A stretch of DNA of 57,530 nt from Dyella sp. C11 (GCF_003121485.1 NZ_QAVX01000031.1:1-57530), one strand, 5' to 3'; positions 18,150 through 26,045 are shown, counted from the first letter of the stretch. Notes: generated by a model from the sequence alone, not told the origin. A program made the numbers and translations.

Positions 18150-18566
18150 GTGGAAGAACATCATCCCCTGACCCGCGGCATTGATCATGTCGGCCTTACC
18201 GTGGCCGACATCGACCTGTCGCGGCGCTTCTTCGTCGAGTGCCTGGGCTGGAAGGTCGTGGGCGAGAAACCGGATTACCCCGCCGTGTTCGTCTCCGACG
18301 ACAAGGCCGTGCTGACGTTGTGGCAGGTCAATACCGAGGATGGTTTCGTCGCGTTCGATCGACGCAGGAATATCGGCCTGCACCATCTTGCCCTCAAGGT
18401 GGACAGCGAAGAGGATCTGCGCGAGGTCTTTGCCCGCGTATCCGCGTGGCCGGGCGTGGAAGTCGAGTTCGCGCCTGAACAGGTGGGTGCCGGTGCGCAC
18501 CGGCACGCGATGGTGCGTGAACCGGGTGGCGCGCGCCGGGAGTTCAGGTTCAGCCCGTTGGCGTAG
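18150..18566 (+). CDS. VOC family protein (glyoxalase/dioxygenase fold)
   Basis: This 138-aa protein has the two-module vicinal oxygen chelate layout: GIDHVGLTVADIDLSRRFF at the N-terminus and GLHHLALKVDSEEDLREVF in the middle, each giving a metal-site histidine, and MVREPGGARREF at the end where the usual glutamate would sit (EPGG). Family roles range from glyoxalase I to antibiotic resistance; no substrate can be named. It starts with GTG at 18150. Its stop lies only 15 bp from the stop of the convergent small exported protein, with no terminator between. Confidence 0.88.
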   Translation: MEEHHPLTRGIDHVGLTVADIDLSRRFFVECLGWKVVGEKPDYPAVFVSDDKAVLTLWQVNTEDGFVAFDRRRNIGLHHLALKVDSEEDLREVFARVSAWPGVEVEFAPEQVGAGAHRHAMVREPGGARREFRFSPLA

Positions 18567-18581
18567 CCTTCGCGCTGCTAT

Positions 18582-18923
18582 TTATTGCTTGGTGGAGGCG
18601 ACGTCGCAGTTGCAATCGGTCGCGTCTTCGCTGGCCGTGTTCGACGACGCGGTGTCTGGCTGCGCCGTCGATGCAACAGGTTCGAGCTGCGAGGGATAGT
18701 CGACGTTCCAGTCGGCGCGACCGGCGATTTCACTGCCTTCCAGCTGCGTTGGCATGGCCGGGGCTGCGACGTGTTGAATGATTGCGTTCTGCGGCGCCGT
18801 GGCGGCAGCAGCTTCGCCCACCAGCAGTGGATTGCCGACGATGGCCAGGGCGAGCAGAACGGCGCCGCCCGCGAGCTGTGAGTGCCAGGATGTCAGCGAA
18901 AACGTGGTGCGTTGGGATTTCAT
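18582..18923 (-). CDS. Small exported protein with C-terminal Cys-x-Cys motif, last gene of the MNIO operon
   Basis: The 113-aa product has an N-terminal hydrophobic segment (LAGGAVLLALAIVGNPLLVG, then EAAAA) that should be a signal peptide or anchor, a low-complexity acidic and Ala/Thr/Ser-rich middle, and a C-terminus reading EDATDCNCDVASTKQ. The only two cysteines are in that DCNCD motif. I do not recognise a family. It begins 24 bp after the MNIO partner gene on the same strand. A Cys motif at the end of a short exported protein beside an MNIO enzyme is what an additional modified precursor could look like, but this is inference. Confidence 0.72.
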   Translation of the reverse strand: MKSQRTTFSLTSWHSQLAGGAVLLALAIVGNPLLVGEAAAATAPQNAIIQHVAAPAMPTQLEGSEIAGRADWNVDYPSQLEPVASTAQPDTASSNTASEDATDCNCDVASTKQ

Positions 18924-18947
18924 GGTGGATTCCTTCGTTGATGGCTT

Positions 18948-19703
18948 TCAGTGATGGGATTCAATGCCGATGACGATGCCCGCGCTGATCCAGTTGGCGA
19001 GCAGCTCGCCAGCGCGGGCTATGCCGGCGTCTTCGCCCAGATGCTCGACCAGGACGTCGCAGAGCGAAGCGAAATGCGCGTCCTCATGTAGCGATTGCAG
19101 GGCGGCGTATTCGGTGGCGTCGGTCTGCCTGAGACGGCAGCTCGTGCCCTGACGCCAGGTAATGAGGCCGCCGGATGCGTCGAGCATTTCGCTCTCAGGA
19201 ACTTCCGTATCGTCGTAGAGCGCCGACCAGATGGCTTCGACGTTGGTGGTGACGCGTCGCAGGTGCAGGCTTGGTGCGAGCTGAAGCTCAGCGGTTTCCC
19301 AGTCGACGCTTGCGAGGTCATCGTTCGACACGTCATCGGCATCGGCGGCGACAAAGGATTGGGCCAGGGACCACTCGACCCATGCCAGCTCGTGCACATC
19401 GGGGTTATGCGGGAGCAGGCTGCGCAGCGTGTCTTCGAAGTTCTCGCCGTAGACGTCCAGCGTCCAAGCATGCGGCGGGTGCCGATCGATGTGGTTGATG
19501 GCGGCGTCGCGGAAGAGAACCGCGCCAAGTCGCGCCAACACCTGGGGATAGCTCGCTTCCAGCACGCTCATCAGCTGGGCGCGGTAGTTGTTCTGATAGA
19601 TGTCCAGGCCAGTCGTCGAGCCGTGAACCAGCCGATGTGAAGCGTCGTTCGATGCCACCGTCAGCCAGTCGCGGAAATCCTGTTGCCAGCGGGCGAGGTT
19701 CAT
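18948..19703 (-). CDS. bufC: DUF2063 family MNIO partner protein
   Basis: The 251-aa protein starts MNLARWQQDFRDWL and contains the DUF2063 N-terminal features LDIYQNNYRAQLMSVLEASY and HPPHAWTLDVYGENF, followed by a family-typical acidic C-terminal half. Such partners (MbnC-like) bind the leader of the precursor peptide and complex with the DUF692 iron enzyme. Its start codon overlaps the stop of the MNIO gene (ATGA), which implies translational coupling. The Gig/Buf clusters of Caulobacter have the same order. Start at 19703 is fixed by the overlap. Confidence 0.92.
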   Translation of the reverse strand: MNLARWQQDFRDWLTVASNDASHRLVHGSTTGLDIYQNNYRAQLMSVLEASYPQVLARLGAVLFRDAAINHIDRHPPHAWTLDVYGENFEDTLRSLLPHNPDVHELAWVEWSLAQSFVAADADDVSNDDLASVDWETAELQLAPSLHLRRVTTNVEAIWSALYDDTEVPESEMLDASGGLITWRQGTSCRLRQTDATEYAALQSLHEDAHFASLCDVLVEHLGEDAGIARAGELLANWISAGIVIGIESHH

Positions 19704-20545
19704 GCGGCCTCCGCCAGGCGCATGTTGCGTCGGCCGATGTCGCGCGCGATGGCCAGTTCGTCGAGCACCTCCGGCAACGGCGGAATGGCATCGTCGCGCT
19801 CGATCATGGTGGCGACCGGGCCGAGCAGCGACATGGCGTCGGCATACAGCGACCAAACGTCGACGCACACAGGTTGATCATGGGTATCGATCAGGACTTC
19901 CGGTGTTTCCGTATGGCCGGCCAGATGGATCTGCCGCACGCGATCGGCAGGAATGCCGCGGAGGAAGGCATGTGCATCGAAGCCGTGATTGCGCGAGCTG
20001 ACGTAGACGTTGTTCACATCCAGCAGCAGGCCGCAGCCCGTGCGCTTCGACATGTGGTCGAGGAATTCCCACTCGGTCATCGGGCTGTCGACGAAGGACA
20101 CATAGGTCGACGGGTTCTCGAACAGCATCGATCGGCCCAGCACGTCCTGCGCCATGTCGATGTTGCGGCACACCAGATCGAGCGCTTCTTCCGTGTACGG
20201 CAGCGGCAGCAGGTCGTGCGAGTTGAAGCGGCCCAAGCGCGACCAGCTGAGATGATCGGAGACGAACAGCGGCTGGATCTCGTCGGCGAGTGCGCGCAAG
20301 CGGTGCAGGTAGTCGCGATCCAGCCCGTCGAACGAACCGATGGACATCGACACGCCATGGAGCGCCACCGGATGACGTTCGCGGACCTGCCGAAGGATCT
20401 GGCGCGGCTGGCCGCCGTCGACCATGAAGTTCTCGGAGATCACTTCCACGAAATCCACCGGCACATCGGTGTCGAGGAAGTCGCGGTAATGCTCCTTGCG
20501 CAGGCCGAGGCCGTAGCCGGAGAACGTCGGAGGTGGCGTGAACAT
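19700..20545 (-). CDS. bufB: MNIO enzyme (DUF692, MbnB-like multinuclear iron oxidase)
   Basis: This 281-aa TIM-barrel enzyme shows the DUF692 signatures GYGLGLRKEHYRDFL, VDFVEVISENFMVDGG, HGVSMSIGS, SDHLSW, ENPSTYVSF, LLLDVNNVYVS and IHLAGHTE; the His, Asp and Glu residues in these motifs bind two or three irons. Known members oxidise cysteines of precursor peptides to oxazolone-thioamides or thiooxazoles. The start at 20545 has AAGGAG ten bases upstream. It sits between a six-Cys exported peptide gene and its DUF2063 partner, so that peptide is the expected substrate. Confidence 0.95.
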   Translation of the reverse strand: MFTPPPTFSGYGLGLRKEHYRDFLDTDVPVDFVEVISENFMVDGGQPRQILRQVRERHPVALHGVSMSIGSFDGLDRDYLHRLRALADEIQPLFVSDHLSWSRLGRFNSHDLLPLPYTEEALDLVCRNIDMAQDVLGRSMLFENPSTYVSFVDSPMTEWEFLDHMSKRTGCGLLLDVNNVYVSSRNHGFDAHAFLRGIPADRVRQIHLAGHTETPEVLIDTHDQPVCVDVWSLYADAMSLLGPVATMIERDDAIPPLPEVLDELAIARDIGRRNMRLAEAA

Positions 20546-20601
20546 GGTGGGTCTCCTTGCGGGAAGAAGGCGGAACCCGCGACGCGGGTTCCGCGGGACG
20601 A

Positions 20602-20886
20602 TCACTTCGGCTCGGTCAGCGTGCCGCCTTCGGCGACGCAGGCGCTCTTGGTCTTCACGACGACGCCCTGGCCCTTGCAGCTGTTGAGGCCCTTGCAGTC
20701 GTTCTTGGCGGTGGCGCAGAGGCTCTGGCCCTTGCAGCTGTTGACGCCGTAGCAGCGCACGGGTTCTTCCTTGGCGCCCGGCTGGTCCGCGGCGCGTACC
20801 GGCGAGGCGATGGAGCAGACGGCGAGGGCAACGAGCGCGGCGGCGGAGGCGAGGCTGGTGCGCGACTTGATGGCGAGAGTGGTCAT
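20602..20886 (-). CDS. Bufferin-type precursor peptide with six cysteines
   Basis: The 94-aa product has an N-terminal signal peptide ending near SPVRA and then six cysteines: RCYGVNSCKGQSLC, NDCKGLNSCKGQG and SAC. The duplicated NSCKGQ element is typical of small exported proteins beside DUF692 enzymes, now called bufferins, which bind copper after modification. The full signal peptide acts as leader in these long precursors. It lies 56 bp upstream of the MNIO gene and is the best candidate for its substrate. Which cysteines are modified cannot be read from sequence. Modest size fits the family. Confidence 0.88.
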   Translation of the reverse strand: MTTLAIKSRTSLASAAALVALAVCSIASPVRAADQPGAKEEPVRCYGVNSCKGQSLCATAKNDCKGLNSCKGQGVVVKTKSACVAEGGTLTEPK

Positions 20887-20935
20887 GGTGGTTTCCTGTG
20901 TGAGTAAAGTCCGGGGAGGACGTGAGGTGGTGTGC

Positions 20936-21715
20936 TCAACGCACGCTGGTGGCGGCTTCCTCGATCACCTTCGCCACCGCTTCGGGCTGCGAGATGTAGA
21001 CGAGGTGGCTGGCCTTGATGTCGGTGACTTTCGAACCGGCACGCTGGTACATGGAGCGCTGCAGATCCGGGCTGAGTGCGTGGTCTTCCGTGGTCACCAC
21101 GGCCCAGGTGGGCTTGGTGTGCCATGCAGCGGCGGACACGGTGGCGTTGAAAGCCGCTGCGTTCGCATAGGCCTGGGAGACGGCCATGAAATCCGTGCGG
21201 TTGGAGGTGAGGTCGGCGGCAAAGTCGGCCTGGAATTTGGACGGCTGAACGTACAGGTGGCCGTCGCGGGTGGATGCGATGTCGTTGCTCGGCGACGGCA
21301 TCGAGCCCAGCAGCTGGCTCACGCTTTCGCCTTCGCTGGGTTCCAGCGCGGCGACGTACACCAGGCCTTTCACCTTGTCGCGGTTGCCCGCCACGGTGAT
21401 CACGGCGCCGCCGTAGCTGTGGCCGACCAGCAGCACGGGACCATCCTGCTGACGGATGAGTTCGCGGGTGAGGTCGATGTCGTCGGCCAGCGTTTCCACG
21501 CGAGGCTGTTCAACGGGGACGGTGTAGCCCTTGTGGATGAGGATGTCGTGCACGACGCGCCAGCCGGAGGCATCCACGAACGCGCCGGGCACGATCACGA
21601 TGTTCTTGACGCCGGCTGGGACGGATGTGGTGGTGGGCGTGGGCTTGGCGTCGGCGGCGAGAGCGGGGCCTGGTGCGGCGATCAAGGCAATGGCGAGGGC
21701 AAACAGGGTGCGCAT
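20936..21715 (-). CDS. Exported alpha/beta hydrolase
   Basis: This 259-aa protein has a signal peptide (MRTLFALAIALIAAPGPALA) and an alpha/beta hydrolase domain: IVIVPGAFVDASGW forms the oxyanion strand, VGHSYGG holds the nucleophile serine, and KASHLVYISQPE supplies the catalytic histidine. It resembles the esterase/EstC-like family often annotated as salicylate-esterase-like. Start at 21715 is supported by the signal peptide. Presence inside the bufferin operon, between DoxX and the six-Cys peptide, is unusual, and its substrate is unknown. Confidence 0.88.
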   Translation of the reverse strand: MRTLFALAIALIAAPGPALAADAKPTPTTTSVPAGVKNIVIVPGAFVDASGWRVVHDILIHKGYTVPVEQPRVETLADDIDLTRELIRQQDGPVLLVGHSYGGAVITVAGNRDKVKGLVYVAALEPSEGESVSQLLGSMPSPSNDIASTRDGHLYVQPSKFQADFAADLTSNRTDFMAVSQAYANAAAFNATVSAAAWHTKPTWAVVTTEDHALSPDLQRSMYQRAGSKVTDIKASHLVYISQPEAVAKVIEEAATSVR

Positions 21716-21767
21716 GGCGGTCCTTTCGGGAATCGGGGTGGAAAGTTCGAAGAAGAAATCGGTGAGT

Positions 21768-22250
21768 TCAGTGCGTGGCGCGCCACTGGCGCCAGGCGTG
21801 GCCGAGCGACCACTTGCCACCACCGCGTGCCACCAGCGGCAGCAGCAGTCCGGCCCAGCTCAGGTGCGTGGGCCACGCATCGGGGTAGACGAAGATCTCG
21901 ATCACCGTGGTCATGCCCAGCAGGGCCAGGGCGGATGTCCGCGTGAACAGGCCAAGCACCAGCAGGATCGGGAAGAGGTGTTCCGCACCCGTCGCCAATC
22001 GCGCGGCGATGTCGGAAGGAATCAGTGGCAGCGCGTATTCCGAGGCGAACAGGTCGTAAGTCGACGGCTTGATGGTGAGCAGGCCCTCCACCTTCGTGCG
22101 GCCCGACTGGAAGAACACCGCCGCCACGCCCAGGCGCGCCACCAGCAGCAACAGCGATTCGGGAATCACGCGCGCGCATCGATCGGCGATCGACAGGCGC
22201 GCGGGTGTCATCCGTACCGCCGGCACCCGCAGGGATGCCGCGCTGCTCAC
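21768..22250 (-). CDS. DoxX family membrane protein
   Basis: The 160-aa product has four hydrophobic helices with the DoxX landmarks [20 protein letters not shown], then [17 protein letters not shown] and a final WAGLLLPL helix. DoxX proteins are often encoded with MNIO clusters and stress thiol genes; they may take part in respiratory or thiol redox chemistry in the inner membrane. The start is a GTG at 22250 whose last bases form the stop of the preceding bufferin gene (GTGA overlap), giving strong evidence for coupling. An earlier in-frame ATG lies inside the bufferin gene and is rejected. Confidence 0.9.
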   Translation of the reverse strand: MSSAASLRVPAVRMTPARLSIADRCARVIPESLLLLVARLGVAAVFFQSGRTKVEGLLTIKPSTYDLFASEYALPLIPSDIAARLATGAEHLFPILLVLGLFTRTSALALLGMTTVIEIFVYPDAWPTHLSWAGLLLPLVARGGGKWSLGHAWRQWRATH

Positions 22251-22522
22251 GACTTGGACTCCAGCGAACCGTAGCCTTTGGGCGTCTTGATGGTGGTGCA
22301 GGTGCCTTTGTCCACGAGCACCCAGGCATTCCCCTGGTAGTCGACCTTGGAGGTGCCGGCGCAGGTGGTGCCCGGACCGGCAGCGCAATCGTTCTTGCCG
22401 GCGAGTGCAACGCCGTAGCACTTTTCCATGGGTTTCTTGGCTTCTTCCGCATGGCCGCTGATGGCGAAGGCGGCAAGGCTGAGGGCGAAGGTGGCGGCGA
22501 GGGTGGCGCGTGTGCGATTCAT
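22247..22522 (-). CDS. DUF2282 bufferin precursor with four cysteines
   Basis: This 91-aa exported peptide has a signal sequence ([16 protein letters not shown]) and the DUF2282 core [18 protein letters not shown], then [14 protein letters not shown] and a last cysteine in DKGTC. The four cysteines and the [13 protein letters not shown] motif define the family, whose Caulobacter members are gold- and copper-induced and are modified by MNIO enzymes to bind copper. Its stop overlaps the DoxX start. It belongs to a different precursor class from the six-Cys peptide further down the operon. One MNIO enzyme may serve both. Confidence 0.93.
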   Translation of the reverse strand: MNRTRATLAATFALSLAAFAISGHAEEAKKPMEKCYGVALAGKNDCAAGPGTTCAGTSKVDYQGNAWVLVDKGTCTTIKTPKGYGSLESKS

Positions 22523-22551
22523 GGGAGGTGTCCTGGTGATGGGGCAGCGAA

Positions 22552-22965
22552 TCAGGCGAGGGTGATGGCGACGTCGATGTTTCCGCGCGTTGCCTTCGAG
22601 TATGGGCAGGTCTGGTGTGCGGCGGCGATCAGCGACTGCGCGACGGCGCGATCCACGCCCGGCAGCGACACGGTGAGGCGGGCCTTGAGGAAGAAACCTT
22701 CGTCGCCGCGGGCCAGGTCGATCTCGGCGCTGACGGCGGTGTCGGCGGGCAGGCGGATCTTCTGGGCCAGTGCGGCGTGGGTCATGGCGCCGATGAAGCA
22801 GGCCGACCAGCCGGCGCCGAACAGCTGTTCCGGATTCGTGCCCGGCTTGTTGGAGCCCGGGGTGGACAGCTTGATGTCGAGCTGGCCGTCGTCGCTGCGG
22901 GCGTTGCCTTCGCGGCCGCCGATGGTGGTGGTCTTGCCGGTGTAGAGGATGGTGTCGTTGGACAT
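22552..22965 (-). CDS. ohr: Organic hydroperoxide resistance protein, Ohr/OsmC family
   Basis: The 137-aa protein has the Ohr layout: [14 protein letters not shown] at the N-terminus, [19 protein letters not shown] with peroxidatic Cys56, and [16 protein letters not shown] with Cys120. Ohr reduces organic hydroperoxides through lipoylated partners. It is probably the first gene of the MNIO operon: only 29 bp separate it from the DUF2282 gene. GGAG precedes the ATG at 22965. The usual OhrR repressor gene is not adjacent, which hints that another regulator controls it here. Confidence 0.93.
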   Translation of the reverse strand: MSNDTILYTGKTTTIGGREGNARSDDGQLDIKLSTPGSNKPGTNPEQLFGAGWSACFIGAMTHAALAQKIRLPADTAVSAEIDLARGDEGFFLKARLTVSLPGVDRAVAQSLIAAAHQTCPYSKATRGNIDVAITLA

Positions 22966-23271
22966 GGTGGCGTTCTCCGTGGGTGGTTTCATGCGTTGGC
23001 TGTGCATCAGCCGGTGTGCATAGGAAACCGCCGCCGCGTATCGCTCATGTGTCCTGCGACGTGCCCAACGGCATCGAAATGTGTAGCGTCGGCGGCCCGA
23101 TACATTCGGATACAAAGCGGCTGCCGATGGCGCCAGATCGGGCCGGAAGGCCGGATACAAACCGATACAAAAAGCCGTTCCGGGGGACACGCGCCATACA
23201 AGTGGCGGCGCTCCAATACGCATACGCCGGCGCCACGCGCCGTCGCTCATGTCCCTGCACGGAGTCATCCC
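22966..23271. promoter_or_regulatory. Divergent control region between the Ohr/bufferin operon and the thioredoxin/two-component operon
   Basis: This 306-bp gene-free region must hold promoters for both operons. GATACA hexamers occur at 23099, 23109, 23154 and 23164, that is, as two pairs with an exact 10-bp step and 55 bp between pairs; a degenerate CATACAAG follows at 23195. Most are followed by AA. Tandem repeats one helical turn apart are the typical site of OmpR-type regulators, and one is encoded next door. Binding is inference. Confidence 0.65.
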
Positions 23272-23814
23272 ATGAAACTTCTTCGTTATGCCGCCGCTGT
23301 CGCCGCCTTTGGCGCGGCCCTCGCTGCCGCCTGGCCCGGCGGCTGGAACAATGCCAACGCCGAAACGCCCAAGGCGGCCGTGGCTGCCCCCGGCTTCGAC
23401 GGCGGCACGCGCTGGCTCAATTCGCCGCCGCTCACCACACAGTCGCTGCAGGGCAAGGTGGTGCTGGTGGAGTTCTGGACGCGCGAATGCATCAACTGCC
23501 TGCACGTGCTGCCCCACACCAAGGCGCTCTATGACCGCTATGCGGGCGATGGCCTGGTGGTGGTGGGCGTGCATACGCCCGAGTACGACGAGGAACGCGA
23601 CGTCGGCGCGCTGAAGAACGCCATCAGCACGCTGGGCATCAAGTACCCGATAGTGATGGATAACGACTACCGGATCTGGAACGCTTACAACAATCGTTTC
23701 TGGCCGGCCATCTACCTGATCGACCGCGACGGGCACGTGGTCTACCGCCATGTCGGCGAGGGAGACTACGATCAGACCGAGGCACGCATCCGCGAGCTGC
23801 TCGGCAAGTCTTGA
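23272..23814 (+). CDS. Exported thioredoxin-fold protein (TlpA/DipZ C-domain-like)
   Basis: This 180-aa protein has an N-terminal signal or anchor and a redoxin domain with the CxxC pair Cys73-Ile-Asn-Cys76 (FWTRECINCLHVLPH), then VGVHTPEYDEERDV and the cis-Pro-like FWPAIYLIDRDG. The WTxxCINC pattern with VHTPE matches the periplasmic domain found fused to DsbD/DipZ in other species, here as a stand-alone protein. It would act on thiols or disulfides in the periplasm. It is the first gene of an operon with a response regulator and kinase and is divergent from the Cys-rich bufferin operon. Confidence 0.9.
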   Translation: MKLLRYAAAVAAFGAALAAAWPGGWNNANAETPKAAVAAPGFDGGTRWLNSPPLTTQSLQGKVVLVEFWTRECINCLHVLPHTKALYDRYAGDGLVVVGVHTPEYDEERDVGALKNAISTLGIKYPIVMDNDYRIWNAYNNRFWPAIYLIDRDGHVVYRHVGEGDYDQTEARIRELLGKS

Positions 23815-23837
23815 TTCATCGAAACACCGGAGAAGGC

Positions 23838-24578
23838 ATGGACCACATCGACCACATCCTCGTCGTCGACGACGACCACGGGATACGCACGGGCATCGTG
23901 GATTACCTGCGCAAGAACGGCTTGCGCGCCACGGCAGCCGCGGACGGTCGCGAGATGTTTGCGCAGCTGGATACGTCCGCGTTCGACCTGGTGGTGCTCG
24001 ACATCATGATGCCGGGTGACGATGGCCTGGTGCTGTGCCGCACGCTGCGCGGCGGCAAGCACAAGCACATTCCGGTGGTGCTGCTCACCGCGCGCGACGA
24101 CGAAACGGACCGCATCATCGGCTTGGAAATGGGCGCGGACGACTACGTCACCAAGCCGTTCTCGCCGCGCGAGCTGCTGGCGCGTATCAAGGCGGTAATC
24201 CGTCGCACGCGCATGTTGCCGCCGAATCTTCGCGTCACCGAAAGCAGCGACACCATCGCGTTCGGTCGCTGGCGACTGGATACCACGGCACGCCACCTGC
24301 TGGCGGAAGACGGCACGGTGGTGTCGCTGAGTGGTGCGGAGTTTCGTTTGTTGCGCGTGTTCCTCGATCATCCGCAGCGCGTGCTGTCGCGCGACCAGCT
24401 GCTCAACCTCACGCAGGGCAGGGACGCGGAATTGTTCGATCGCTCCATCGACCTGATGGTGAGCCGGCTGCGTCAGCGCCTGCAGGACGATGCGAAGGAC
24501 CAGTCGTATATCAAGACCGTGCGCAGCGAGGGCTATGTGTTCTCCATGCCGGTCGTGCTCAACGGACAGGAACCATGA
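23838..24578 (+). CDS. OmpR family response regulator
   Basis: The 246-aa regulator has a receiver domain with acidic pocket DDD (11-13), phospho-acceptor Asp55 (LVVLDIMMPG), switch Thr in LLTARDD and conserved Lys in YVTKPFSPREL. A winged-helix DNA-binding domain follows (LSGAEFRLLRVFLDHPQRVLSR through RSEGYVFSMPV). The ATG at 23838 has GGAGAAGG upstream. It lies 23 bp after the thioredoxin gene, and its stop overlaps the kinase start, so the pair is cognate. Family members bind tandem direct repeats about one helical turn apart, as in the region upstream of this operon. Confidence 0.95.
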   Translation: MDHIDHILVVDDDHGIRTGIVDYLRKNGLRATAAADGREMFAQLDTSAFDLVVLDIMMPGDDGLVLCRTLRGGKHKHIPVVLLTARDDETDRIIGLEMGADDYVTKPFSPRELLARIKAVIRRTRMLPPNLRVTESSDTIAFGRWRLDTTARHLLAEDGTVVSLSGAEFRLLRVFLDHPQRVLSRDQLLNLTQGRDAELFDRSIDLMVSRLRQRLQDDAKDQSYIKTVRSEGYVFSMPVVLNGQEP

Positions 24579-25888
24579 GCGAGGCCAAAACAACACGCCG
24601 CTGGCTGCCGCGCAGCATGGCGTCGCGGTTGTACCTGATCATCTTCGCCGGGCTGATGCTGGCGCAGGGGCTCTCCTTTGCGCTGCTCTACACCGAGCGC
24701 ATGGATAGCGCCACGGCAGTGATGTTCAACACGCTGGAGCATGACGTAGGCACCTCCGTCGCGGTGATCGACCGCCTGCCGGCGAGCGAACGTTCCCGCT
24801 GGCTCAATCGGCTGGAACGGGACAACTACTTCTACATCCTCGGGCCTGGCGAGCCGGGAAACACGCTCAAGACGGATCGCTCGGCCTATGTGGTCGGCCT
24901 GATCGCCAAGGAAGTGGGGCCGGACTATCACGTCTTCGGCAACACCATTTCCATGTCGCCAGAACGCTATCAGGTGCATTTCACCCTGCACGACGGCACG
25001 CCGCTGACGCTGGAGATCACGCCGCGCATGAAGCCGCTGGCGACGTGGTTGCCGTTCGTGTTCATCCTTCAGGTGATCCTGCTGCTGCTCTGCACATGGC
25101 TTGCAGTGAGGCTGGCCACGCGCCCGTTGACGACATTGGCCCAGGCGGCCGATGCCATGACGCCTGCGGCCGATGGTCCCCGCATGTCGCAGGAAGGCCC
25201 CACCGAGGTCGCGCGGGCGGCACGGGCGTTCAATACCATGCAGGAACGCATCGGTCGTCACTTGAAAGAACGCCTGCACATACTCGCTTCCATTTCACAC
25301 GACCTGCAGACACCGATCACGCGCATGCGCTTGCGCCTGGAAGCCCTGGACGAGTCGCCCGAACAGCAGCGCATTCTCGATGACCTGCGCGAACTGGAAC
25401 ATCTGGTGAAGGAAGGCGTGGCCTATGCGCGCAGCGCGCATGGCGGTTCGGAAACGCCGGTGAAGCTGGATGTGGGTGCCTTCGTCGAAAGCCTGGTGTT
25501 CGATTACCAGGACGTCGGGCAACCCGTGACGATGAATGGCAACGTGACAGCCACTGCCACCGTGCGCCAGCAGGCCCTGCGCCGCGTGTTGGGCAACCTG
25601 ATCGACAACGCCGTGAAGTACGGCGGTTCGGCCGAAGTGGCGCTCCAACGCGATGCGGCGGGCGCCCTGAGCATCGTGGTGTCCGATCGCGGTCCGGGTA
25701 TTCCCGGGAATGAACTGGAACAGGTGCTACAGCCTTTCTACCGGCTGGAATCCTCGCGCAACCGCCACACCGGTGGCACGGGCCTGGGTCTGGCCATTGC
25801 CTCGCAGCTCATCGCTTCCATTGGCGGGCATTTGCGTTTGGCCCAACGCGAGGGTGGCGGCCTGCAGGCCATCATCACGCTACCTTGA
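24575..25888 (+). CDS. Sensor histidine kinase, EnvZ-like architecture
   Basis: The 437-aa kinase has a first membrane helix around residues 18-38, a periplasmic sensor of about 110 residues, a second helix (FVFILQVILLLLCTWLAV), a HAMP segment, the H-box ASISHDLQTPITRMRLRLEA with His242, an N-box (GNLIDNAVKYGG), and G boxes (DRGPGIPG and GGTGLGLAIA). Phosphate would pass to the response regulator whose stop overlaps this start codon (ATGA). The periplasmic domain contains no cysteine and no obvious metal-binding cluster, so the signal cannot be guessed from residues. Confidence 0.95.
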   Translation: MSEAKTTRRWLPRSMASRLYLIIFAGLMLAQGLSFALLYTERMDSATAVMFNTLEHDVGTSVAVIDRLPASERSRWLNRLERDNYFYILGPGEPGNTLKTDRSAYVVGLIAKEVGPDYHVFGNTISMSPERYQVHFTLHDGTPLTLEITPRMKPLATWLPFVFILQVILLLLCTWLAVRLATRPLTTLAQAADAMTPAADGPRMSQEGPTEVARAARAFNTMQERIGRHLKERLHILASISHDLQTPITRMRLRLEALDESPEQQRILDDLRELEHLVKEGVAYARSAHGGSETPVKLDVGAFVESLVFDYQDVGQPVTMNGNVTATATVRQQALRRVLGNLIDNAVKYGGSAEVALQRDAAGALSIVVSDRGPGIPGNELEQVLQPFYRLESSRNRHTGGTGLGLAIASQLIASIGGHLRLAQREGGGLQAIITLP

Positions 25889-26045
25889 GGCTTTCTAAAC
25901 CGCGGGGAACGCAGGACTTTGTCAGCGCCTACACGCGCGGCGCGATATCCAGAACACGAAGGATCGGTGGGCCGGCAAGGGCGTCATCGGGAATATCCGC
26001 CAAACCAGGGCGGTCGACGCAATGTGATCCGGAGTAAAGCGTTCC

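Noticed and set aside
18567-18581. A terminator between the VOC gene and the Cys-x-Cys gene
   Set aside because: Only 15 bp separate the stops and no hairpin is visible.
24035-24574. Plus-strand extension of the histidine kinase frame upstream of its ATG
   Set aside because: The segment overlaps the response regulator in another frame and reads as low-quality Arg/Ala sequence. The ATGA overlap sets the real kinase start.
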